NCBI GenBank assembly: GCA_964611755.1
Contig: CAZTBB010000032.1
Coordinates: 1 to 19,622, forward strand
Source of the DNA: CAZTBB01 sp964611755
Lineage (GTDB): Bacteria > Pseudomonadota > Alphaproteobacteria > Micavibrionales > Micavibrionaceae
Direction of reading: 5' to 3'
DNA: 19,622 nucleotides
The translations under genes were made by a program, and so were the position numbers. Shown here one piece after another: positions 13,233 to 19,622 of the stretch. The notes under the pieces are model-generated. The model saw only the letters and a list, made by a program, of their open reading frames with translations. It was not told where the DNA came from and ran no database searches. How positions within the stretch are numbered: position 1 is the first letter of the stretch; every line of letters begins with the position of its first letter.

Positions 13233-14657
13233 TTAAGCCGCACGGCGATGGGGTTTATTTTTAGATCGCCTTTTAAGAGGGGCTGATCCATCCGCCTCGG
13301 CATGTGGTGATTTCTTTCCTGCAAATTTGCGTGGCTTTTTGCCTTGTTTATTCTTTGACTTAAGCGCTTTTACAAATTTATCCGGGCTCGCTTTTGGCTT
13401 ACGCTTTTTCTTTTGAGGCGCCGCCGAATGCTGATCGTCCATCGTGCGCTGCTCTGCATGCACGTCATTATTCTCAGATTTTTTCATCTTAGAGCCAGGG
13501 CGACCATGATAAGGCTTGCGGCGTGATTTATTTTTGCGTGGCGCCGGACGGCTATCAAATTTTTCGCGCTTTTTATTTGGATCGAGTAACAATTCAATAG
13601 CATGCCATACACGGCTTTCATGAGAGGCCACGAAGCTAATCGCTGATCCATGTGCGCCTGCCCTAGCTGTGCGCCCCATACGGTGAATAAAATCTTCCGG
13701 CACCTGAGGCAAATCATGATTGATCACATGTTCGATATGCGGCACATCCAAACCACGGGCCGCAATATCCGTTGCTATCAAAATGCGGAAATTTTTCTCA
13801 CGGAAATTACGCATTACTTTATCGCGTTTATTCTGGCGTAAATCTCCATGCAATGCCTCAGATGTAAAACCATCCTCTCGGAGCTTGCGCGCCATCTTAT
13901 CCGCACCATGCTTCGTTTTTATAAAAACAATAACAGAGCCATCACGCGCATGAAGCTGATTGACCAGCTCTTTATACTTTTCTGGCTGTTCAATACGCAG
14001 AACCTCTTGTTCAATATTTGTCGCGACAACATTTGTCTCGCCAACAGACACGCGCTTGGGATTTGATAAATATTTATTCGATAAGCTGATAATACCTTTG
14101 GGCAATGTTGCCGAAAACATCAGCGTTTGTCTTTTTGCCGGAAGAAATTCAATAATTTTATCAAGCTGCACGCCAAAGCCCATATCAAGCATACGGTCAG
14201 TTTCATCCAAGACCAAAAAGCCAGCCTCTTTCAATGACAGGGTGCCCTGCTTGAGGTGATCATTCACACGGCCCGGCGTACCAACAACAATGCGCGGCTT
14301 CGCGCGAAATTGCCTAATCTGCTTATCATAACGTTCACCGCCAATGATAAAGGCTGTTTTGATATGGCTTTCATGCCCCAAGAGATCATGAATAACATCC
14401 ATCACTTGTTTAGCCAGTTCGCGTGTTGGGGTTAAAACAAGGGCGGATCCCTTTGAAGAGCGAAGGACAGATTCCACGAGAGGAATACTAAACGCTGCTG
14501 TCTTCCCAGTGCCGGTTTGCGCCGAGCCCAAAATATCATGGCCTCCAATCGCCAGCGGTATCGCCTGCGCCTGAATGGGCGTTGGCTCTTTATAGTTCAT
14601 CTTATGCAAAGATTTATGCAGGTCTTGTGATAGACCAAAATCTGAAAAACGGGTCAT
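13233..14657 (-). CDS. rhlE: RhlE-like DEAD-box ATP-dependent RNA helicase
   Basis: This 474-aa helicase unwinds RNA using ATP and probably acts in ribosome assembly or RNA turnover. Motifs from the ATG at 14657: Q motif 'FSDFGL...PTPIQ' (4-29), Walker A 'AQTGTGKT' (46-53), 'PTRELA' (77-82), 'GTPGR' (126-130), motif II 'DETD' (151-154) in place of DEAD, 'SAT' (182-184), 'ATDIAARGLD' and 'HRMGRTARAG' (325-334). A basic, Lys/Arg-rich tail of about 110 residues follows and should bind RNA. The start is set by AAAGGAT before ATG 14657; an in-frame ATG 30 bases further up lacks a ribosome site. Convergent with the RTX gene, with 51 bases between. The assignment to RhlE rather than another DEAD-box subfamily is by overall likeness. 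Confidence 0.88.
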   Translation of the reverse strand: MTRFSDFGLSQDLHKSLHKMNYKEPTPIQAQAIPLAIGGHDILGSAQTGTGKTAAFSIPLVESVLRSSKGSALVLTPTRELAKQVMDVIHDLLGHESHIKTAFIIGGERYDKQIRQFRAKPRIVVGTPGRVNDHLKQGTLSLKEAGFLVLDETDRMLDMGFGVQLDKIIEFLPAKRQTLMFSATLPKGIISLSNKYLSNPKRVSVGETNVVATNIEQEVLRIEQPEKYKELVNQLHARDGSVIVFIKTKHGADKMARKLREDGFTSEALHGDLRQNKRDKVMRNFREKNFRILIATDIAARGLDVPHIEHVINHDLPQVPEDFIHRMGRTARAGAHGSAISFVASHESRVWHAIELLLDPNKKREKFDSRPAPRKNKSRRKPYHGRPGSKMKKSENNDVHAEQRTMDDQHSAAPQKKKRKPKASPDKFVKALKSKNKQGKKPRKFAGKKSPHAEADGSAPLKRRSKNKPHRRAA

Positions 14658-15077
14658 AGCTTGTATCCTTTTTATAGCCCAGCACATAATTTCCGGCGCA
14701 CCATGCGCTGGATGTACATGCTGTTGATCGTTCGTTTATAAATGCGAACTTTTTCTGAAAAAGGTGAGGTTTTGGTTCACGTATCCGAAATATCTATCGG
14801 ACAGCTTTTCTGTAAGCTCTGATCCCTATAAAAGGAAACATTTATTTGTTCGGGCGCATTAATGACAGCTTTCATAGATTCTGTCAAATTATATTATTGT
14901 TCTAGTAATGGTTAATGAGATCAATACAGGCACAGATTTGCATTGTATTTCTCTATAAGCTAGACTGAGAGCCAATTATATAAAAATAAGGCAGGGATAG
15001 TATTATCTTTATAAAAGAACTGATAGCTCTCGAAATAGATACACCCCCTGCAAATATACTAAAAGGAGTTCATTATA
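14658..15077. other. Divergent intergenic region between the helicase and ligase genes
   Basis: About 420 bases separate the helicase start (minus) from the ligase start (plus). On the minus strand TTGACA (14882-14887) and ATTAAT (14858-14863), with 18 bases between, could be the helicase promoter. That would leave a leader of about 190 bases containing hairpins TCCGA/TCGGA (near 14783-14801) and CTTTTT/AAAAAG (near 14750-14765), as often found before cold-induced helicase genes. The plus-strand side is AT-rich; TTGCAT...TAGACT near 14938-14966 is a poor promoter match. No gene is seen. Confidence 0.4.
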
Positions 15078-16154
15078 ATGGTTAATATAGGCGTGGTTTT
15101 CGGTAGCCCAAGCGCAGAGCATGAAGTCAGCCTGGCTGGAGCAAAAAGTGTTTTAGAAGCATTTGATAATCTTAAACAATATAATGCCAAGCCAATTGGC
15201 ATTGATAAAGATGGTCTATGGTATACTGGCTCTGACGCTTTACCGAGCCTTATTCATCAGGCCGATAAAAACATGTTATTTATTGACCTCCCAGAGAAAT
15301 ATAATTCTGTGAACTTAAAAGGCAGTCTAACGCCCCCTATAAATTATATTTCAGAATGTGATTATATAATGTTGGTTATCCCAGGAAAATATGGTGAAGA
15401 TGGTCGGCTGCTTGGTTTTTTTGAGACTCTCGGAAAAGAGATTATTGGTTGTGGCATTTTGTCATCGTCCTTATGTTTTGACAAAGCAATGCTAAAGGCA
15501 ACATTATCAGACTATGGAATTGAAGTTACGCCCGGAACAGATATCGCAATAGACCAGACTGATATTAATCCAGAACTTTATGAAAACATTTGTGAAGAAC
15601 TGCAAACAAAAAAATTAGTTTTAAAACCTACTGATAATGGGTCGAGTATTGGTCTATCCCAAGCAGAGAATTACGATGAATTCGTAAGTGGTTTAGAAGA
15701 AGCAGGAAAATACTCAAACAACGTTGTAGTAGAAAAGTTTATTCCACACAAAGAAATAGTTGTCGGCGTCATAGGCAAAGGTGATGACCTTCTAATATCC
15801 GACCTAGGACAATCCAATGAAACAACTGATACTGTCTACAAGTATGAAGAAAAGTATATTGACACTACTCCATGTATAACGCCTGCACCAATTAATAGTG
15901 AACTGACACAAAAAATAAAAAAATTAACTGCAGAAATATACAAACTTACAAAATGTTCTGGTTGGGCTCGAATTGACTTTCTAATTGAAGCTAATACCAA
16001 TAAAATTTTTATGAATGAAGTTAATACAATTCCTGGCATGTCAGAGCCTAGTGTTTTTCCGACAATATTTAAGAGTTCAGGATTAAGCTATTCTAAAATG
16101 ATAGAAAGAATTCTTGAGACATCTATTGATGAAGAAATAAAGCAAGTAGCTTAG
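15078..16154 (+). CDS. ddl: D-alanine-D-alanine ligase-like ATP-grasp enzyme
   Basis: This 358-aa protein matches D-Ala-D-Ala ligases, which make the dipeptide end of the peptidoglycan stem in the cytoplasm. Seen: 'GSPSAEHEVSL' (9-19; Glu16 is the N-terminal D-Ala contact), 'KYGEDGRLLGFFETLG' (104-119), 'VLKPTDNGSSIGLS' (181-194), omega-loop 'YKYEEKYIDTT' (254-264), 'ARIDF' (Asp300) and 'NEVNTIPGMSEPSVFP' (Glu314, Asn316). The usual 'HG' before GEDG reads 'PG' (Pro102), so a conserved active-site His is missing. It stands alone with its own ribosome site (AAAGGAG), not in a cell-wall cluster. It is more AT-rich than its neighbours, which hints at transfer. It may be a second ligase or prefer another D-amino or hydroxy acid. 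Confidence 0.82.
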   Translation: MVNIGVVFGSPSAEHEVSLAGAKSVLEAFDNLKQYNAKPIGIDKDGLWYTGSDALPSLIHQADKNMLFIDLPEKYNSVNLKGSLTPPINYISECDYIMLVIPGKYGEDGRLLGFFETLGKEIIGCGILSSSLCFDKAMLKATLSDYGIEVTPGTDIAIDQTDINPELYENICEELQTKKLVLKPTDNGSSIGLSQAENYDEFVSGLEEAGKYSNNVVVEKFIPHKEIVVGVIGKGDDLLISDLGQSNETTDTVYKYEEKYIDTTPCITPAPINSELTQKIKKLTAEIYKLTKCSGWARIDFLIEANTNKIFMNEVNTIPGMSEPSVFPTIFKSSGLSYSKMIERILETSIDEEIKQVA

Positions 16155-16222
16155 TTCAATTACTTAATAACAATTTCATTTTCGCATTGTATCAAGCAGC
16201 GTTTTATTGCATCTTGCTGAAT

Positions 16223-16789
16223 ATGGAAGCGCTCATTACAGAAACAACACAGCCAACAAACGACGTCTTAAACGCGATTGCACTAACGCCGACATGCAAT
16301 CTAGATCAAGCTGTCGAACCGAACTTTTGGTCAAATCTGGACGACAAGGACTTCATGCGCATTGCTGTCTTGCTCGCTCAAAAAAGTTATGACGAAGGTG
16401 GTTGCCCTATCGGCGCTGTCATCATTGACAATAGTTCAAAGAAAATAGTCGGCAAAGGCCATAACACACTTGTTCAAGAGAATGACCCGTATAATCACGG
16501 TGAAACAGCGGCCATTCGTGATGCCGGGCGCCTGGATTTCAGCAAAACAACACTGTATACATCGCTCAGCCCATGCGACGTGTGCGCGGCTCTTTTGTAT
16601 ATGCGCCAATTTAAACGCGTCTTTGTTGGTGATGTGACCAATGCATCCGGAAACGAGGACATGTTGCGAGAAAAAAATATTCAGATAGAAATTTTAGAGG
16701 ATGATCTCGGAATCGCCCTCTACAAAAAATACCGCGAAGAAAAACCGGAATTAGACCTTGAAGACTGGAAAGGAAAAGGAGCACTGTAA
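16223..16789 (+). CDS. Yeast-type cytosine deaminase (zinc, CDA superfamily)
   Basis: This 188-aa protein has the zinc deaminase motifs: 'NHGETAAIRDAG' with His92 and the proton-shuttle Glu94, and 'SLSPCDVCAALLY' with Cys118 and Cys121. 'EGGCPIGAVIID' and 'TTLYTSLSPCDVC' closely resemble yeast Fcy1 ('EGGVPIGG', 'TTLYTTLSPCDMC'), so the likely reaction is cytosine to uracil plus ammonia. It does not resemble the amidohydrolase CodA of E. coli. The start is uncertain: ATG 16223 has no good ribosome site, and the Fcy1-like core begins near ATG 16355, leaving a 44-residue extension. The stop overlaps the next start by one base (TAATG). With uracil phosphoribosyltransferase it forms a cytosine-to-UMP salvage pair. 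Confidence 0.85.
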   Translation: MEALITETTQPTNDVLNAIALTPTCNLDQAVEPNFWSNLDDKDFMRIAVLLAQKSYDEGGCPIGAVIIDNSSKKIVGKGHNTLVQENDPYNHGETAAIRDAGRLDFSKTTLYTSLSPCDVCAALLYMRQFKRVFVGDVTNASGNEDMLREKNIQIEILEDDLGIALYKKYREEKPELDLEDWKGKGAL

Positions 16790-17415
16790 TGTCAGATCAC
16801 GTCAATGTACTTTCTCACCCATTAGCAGGAGGGTGTTTAAAACTTTTAAGAGATAAAGCCACATCACCAGAAACATTTCGTCAACAAGTGACCAAGCTAA
16901 CGCACATGCTGGCTCTCGAAATTTCTAAAGACCTTCCAACTGAATCGCAGACATGTGAAACGCCGCTTGCACAAACCTCAGAAAACGTGATGAGCAGCCG
17001 CATAGCTTTGGTGCCTATTTTAAGGGCGGGGATTGGAATGGTAGATCCTTTCCTTCACTTCATACCGACGGCTGAAGTCATGTTTCTGGGCATGTACCGT
17101 GATGAAGACACACATGAGCCAGTCTCATATTACAATAAGCTTCCAGAAGGAAACGCTCCTGATATCGCGTATGTTATTGATCCTATGCTGGCCACGGGCG
17201 GCTCTGCACTTATAACAATTGAAGCAATCCAGAAATGGGGGGTTAAAAACATTAAGCTTGCGGCCTTAATCGGAGCACCGGAAGGTGTAAAAACCGTGCA
17301 AGATAGATTTCCTGATATTGAAATTCACCTCGCTGCACTGGATGAAAAGCTCAATGAGAATGCTTATATTGTCCCCGGCCTTGGTGATGCCGGCGATCGA
17401 ATATTCAATTCATAA
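16789..17415 (+). CDS. upp: Uracil phosphoribosyltransferase
   Basis: This 208-aa enzyme joins uracil to PRPP to give UMP in pyrimidine salvage. It has 'LVPILRAGIGMVD' (74-86), 'MYRDEDTHEPVSYYNKLP' (102-119), the PRPP loop 'DPMLATGGSA' (131-140) and the uracil-binding end 'YIVPGLGDAGDRIF' (193-206). Length equals that of E. coli Upp (208 aa). An AAGGAG ribosome site lies in the end of the deaminase gene, and the TAATG junction couples the two. It ends 30 bases before the convergent osmolyte synthetase gene; no clear terminator was found there. Confidence 0.95.
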   Translation: MSDHVNVLSHPLAGGCLKLLRDKATSPETFRQQVTKLTHMLALEISKDLPTESQTCETPLAQTSENVMSSRIALVPILRAGIGMVDPFLHFIPTAEVMFLGMYRDEDTHEPVSYYNKLPEGNAPDIAYVIDPMLATGGSALITIEAIQKWGVKNIKLAALIGAPEGVKTVQDRFPDIEIHLAALDEKLNENAYIVPGLGDAGDRIFNS

Positions 17416-17445
17416 AAAATAATCTCTGTTTTTATTGCTAAAAAA

Positions 17446-19179
17446 CTATTCCGTTGCCGCGATACTTTGGGGGAAAAGAAAATCAATAAAACGTTCGGCC
17501 GTTGGCTGCGGCTCATGATGGGCAAGGCCAGGGCGTTCATTGACCCCGATCACAAAATACTCCGCAGTTTCGGCAGATTGAACAATCATATCCACCCCCG
17601 CCACAGGAACATCCAAGGCTCTAGCTGCATCTTCGGCCGCTTTTTTAATAGCAGGATGAAGAATGTCCGTAACATCATGCAACGTACCCCCAAAATGTAA
17701 GTTTGGCTCACGGCGCACACGCAGCTCCTCACCCTTTGGCAGTATATCCTCCAAGACATAACCTCTATTATGGATTTCTCGTTTGAGTTTTTTATCAATG
17801 CGGATTTTACTAATTCCGTTTGTTGCCTGTGATCGGCGCCGGCTTAATTTTTGAATCAGCCGCTGAATACTCTGTTTTCCATCACCAACAATGTAAGGCG
17901 GTTTTCTGTATGCCGCCGCAATTACTTCAAAGCCAATCACAACAACACGAAGGTCTTGCCCTTCAACCATTTGTTCCAGGATACCCCCCCTACTGACTTC
18001 TTGTGCGTCGATAATGGCTGTTTCCAACTCATTCTTTGTTTTGACATTAACGGTGATGCCCGAGCCCTGCTCTCCTACGGATGGTTTCACGACAATATTG
18101 CCGTGCTGTTTTAAAAATGCATGGTTCTGTGATGGTGTAGAGACAAGATGTTGCTTAGGCACATTCAGTCCGGCCTCATGAAGAACTCTGGTTGTAATAT
18201 TCTTATTTTGGCAACGGCTCATCGCAATTGAAGAGGTAAGCTGTGTTAGCGTCTCGTTACAAACAATACTTGTTCCCCCTTTTGATAACTCAAAATAATT
18301 ATCAATCTCGTCCAGAATATTAACGCGAATACCTCTGCGGCGCGCTTCGTTAATGATAATCATGGCATAAGGATTTAATTCTTTTTCCGGCTCTGGCGCA
18401 GTAAAAAGTTTTTCATTCACGGGATTTTTATTCTTGATACAAAAAACGGGCACCTGAACAAAGCCAAGCTTCTTATAGAGGCTAATTGCACCTTCATTAT
18501 TATGCATTACCGACAAATCAAGAAAAGCACGTCCCTGCTGCTGATAAAAATGTGCGATATGCTGTATCATCTCCAAACCAATGCCAGCATGCTTGGCTTG
18601 CGGGTCAACAGCTACAGACCAGAGACTAGAACCGTTTTCAGGATCGTTAAACGCAAGTTTATGATCCACGCCCATGGATACGCCTATAATATCCTTTGTG
18701 TCATCTTCAACACACACCCAATATTTTATATCCGTGCCTTGATATGTATTCACTGCAAAATCTGGATCCACCGGCACCATATTATGCATTTGATATATTC
18801 GGTTAATCGATTCCACATCCTTTTGCACATTTATCAGCCGAACTGAAAACGCGCCGGCGGCCTTTTTAAGAGGCTTATAACTATCTAAGGCCAACCGAAA
18901 TGTATATGACGGATCAATAAACAAATTTTGGGGTGCCTTGGCTATTATCACCTGTGGATCACGGACATAAAGCGCCAAATCCCTGGCGTTTTCATCTTCA
19001 CGGCTCATCAGATCGACAATCTGATCATGATCCTGAAAGGTATGCGCAAATAAAAGCCGACCCCAGCCGCACTCAATAGCAACATCTTGCTTTTTGAAAG
19101 CCGTAGGCTCACCCCAGCTCTTGAGACTAGGGGACGCTTCAGGATCAAAGATTTCTTGGTCAGTAGTATTATTTGTCAT
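17446..19179 (-). CDS. ngg: N-acetylglutaminylglutamine synthetase (GNAT-ATP-grasp fusion)
   Basis: This 577-aa two-domain protein has an N-terminal GNAT acetyltransferase, with the acetyl-CoA strip 'VAVDPQAKHAGIG' (189-201) and 'HNNEGAISLYKKLGF' (226-240). The C-terminal ATP-grasp ligase runs from about 270 to 570, with 'VVKPSVGEQGSGI' (363-375), 'LEQMVEGQDLRV' (401-412), 'VAGVDMI' (526-532) and 'GVNERPGL' (545-552). This is the layout and length of the synthetase that makes N-acetylglutaminylglutamine, an intermediate of the osmoprotectant NAGGN. The usual partners, an asparagine-synthase-like amidotransferase and an M42-type peptidase, are not visible. The gene overlaps the upstream gene by 11 bases and has no clear ribosome site of its own, so translation is probably coupled. 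A related GNAT/ATP-grasp peptide ligase is the alternative. Confidence 0.78.
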   Translation of the reverse strand: MTNNTTDQEIFDPEASPSLKSWGEPTAFKKQDVAIECGWGRLLFAHTFQDHDQIVDLMSREDENARDLALYVRDPQVIIAKAPQNLFIDPSYTFRLALDSYKPLKKAAGAFSVRLINVQKDVESINRIYQMHNMVPVDPDFAVNTYQGTDIKYWVCVEDDTKDIIGVSMGVDHKLAFNDPENGSSLWSVAVDPQAKHAGIGLEMIQHIAHFYQQQGRAFLDLSVMHNNEGAISLYKKLGFVQVPVFCIKNKNPVNEKLFTAPEPEKELNPYAMIIINEARRRGIRVNILDEIDNYFELSKGGTSIVCNETLTQLTSSIAMSRCQNKNITTRVLHEAGLNVPKQHLVSTPSQNHAFLKQHGNIVVKPSVGEQGSGITVNVKTKNELETAIIDAQEVSRGGILEQMVEGQDLRVVVIGFEVIAAAYRKPPYIVGDGKQSIQRLIQKLSRRRSQATNGISKIRIDKKLKREIHNRGYVLEDILPKGEELRVRREPNLHFGGTLHDVTDILHPAIKKAAEDAARALDVPVAGVDMIVQSAETAEYFVIGVNERPGLAHHEPQPTAERFIDFLFPQSIAATE

Positions 19180-19622
19180 GTTCTATATTTGATATATTCA
19201 TTGAGCCTGCAAAAAATATGAGTTGGCTCATCAAATAATCATTATCCCAGCTTAGGATTGGAAACTCAAGGATAGGGTCGCCTGTCAAAACTGCAACCAT
19301 GTCATGCGGCGCCGAAATAAATTTGGCTTTTTTATCAGGACCTAGTGCAATCATGATCGGTTGATCTTGATCCACACTGTCAAGCTCAAAACGTGGCATA
19401 CAATAAAACACCCGCGCATGAGAATCCGGCGGCAAATTATTCGTGAGAATGAGCTCATATTCAAGGTTTTCATACACGAGGATTGATTGAGGAAAATGCT
19501 CTTGGATATAACTTGCTGGCTGATTGATCGTTTTATCTTCGCAGACCAGATACACTTTATCGTTTTTTTCTATGGTGTCGGCATCCTTAAAGTAAGAAAG
19601 GCTCAAACGAACCGGATTTGTA
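19169..19622 (-). CDS. Unrecognised protein upstream of the osmolyte synthetase (partial, 5' end outside window)
   Basis: The frame is open to the right edge of the window and stops at 19169-19171, inside the start of the synthetase gene. The first in-frame start within the window is a TTG at 19606. Codons remain open beyond it, so the true start is probably outside. At least 150 residues are visible, acidic and without membrane segments, including 'FYCMPRFELDSVDQDQPIMI' and 'ILSWDNDYLMSQLIFFAGS'. It does not look like the asparagine-synthase-like partner usually found next to such synthetases. The overlap suggests the same operon. Function unknown. Confidence 0.6.
   Translation of the reverse strand, partial: TNPVRLSLSYFKDADTIEKNDKVYLVCEDKTINQPASYIQEHFPQSILVYENLEYELILTNNLPPDSHARVFYCMPRFELDSVDQDQPIMIALGPDKKAKFISAPHDMVAVLTGDPILEFPILSWDNDYLMSQLIFFAGSMNISNIEHDK

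Noticed and set aside
14658..14687. Upstream ATG at 14687 for the helicase
   Set aside because: The ten extra residues are not part of the Q-motif region and no ribosome site precedes them; AAAGGAT lies just before ATG 14657.
16187..16222. TTG start giving a longer cytosine deaminase
   Set aside because: No ribosome site, and the added hydrophobic residues have no counterpart in the family; a signal peptide is not expected for a cytoplasmic salvage enzyme.
17416..17445. Bidirectional terminator between upp and the osmolyte synthetase gene
   Set aside because: Only runs of A and T that could form about five A-T pairs are present; no stable stem.

Overview
The window looks like bacterial chromosome, most likely from an alphaproteobacterium of moderate to low GC content. 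This is inferred from three things: the ornithine decarboxylase operon with a long leader of the kind seen in that class, the deoxyhypusine-synthase-like enzyme beside it, and the GNAT/ATP-grasp osmolyte synthetase. No rRNA, tRNA, CRISPR array or complete insertion sequence was recognised.

Positions 1-5560 are accessory in character. They hold: a partial papain-like (YiiX-type) hydrolase on the minus strand; a translationally coupled pair of a BMT5-like methyltransferase and an AlkB-like 2-oxoglutarate dioxygenase; an AbrB/MazE-type antitoxin with a Doc toxin, preceded by a perfect palindromic operator; a run of small unrecognised exported proteins, two of them paralogous; a 289-aa mosaic protein; and a small, probably truncated minus-strand gene. 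A 35-bp repeat occurs four times without gaps in the window, and in three copies it supplies the stop codon of the gene before it.

Positions 5561-9012 are a polyamine operon. A 37-codon leader ORF overlaps the ornithine decarboxylase start. Then come the decarboxylase, a 66-aa protein of unknown function, a deoxyhypusine-synthase-like enzyme and an agmatinase/arginase-family ureohydrolase, all overlapping end to end. The set is consistent with making putrescine from ornithine and/or agmatine and then a longer polyamine.

Positions 9411-13181 encode one large RTX (calcium-binding nonapeptide) protein, probably exported by a type I system that is not in the window. It contains a recent-looking tandem duplication with a 546-bp unit.

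Positions 13233-19622 hold more ordinary genes: an RhlE-like RNA helicase (motif II is DETD), a stand-alone AT-rich D-Ala-D-Ala-ligase-like ATP-grasp enzyme, a pyrimidine salvage pair (yeast-type cytosine deaminase plus uracil phosphoribosyltransferase), and on the minus strand a probable N-acetylglutaminylglutamine synthetase preceded by an unrecognised gene cut by the window edge.
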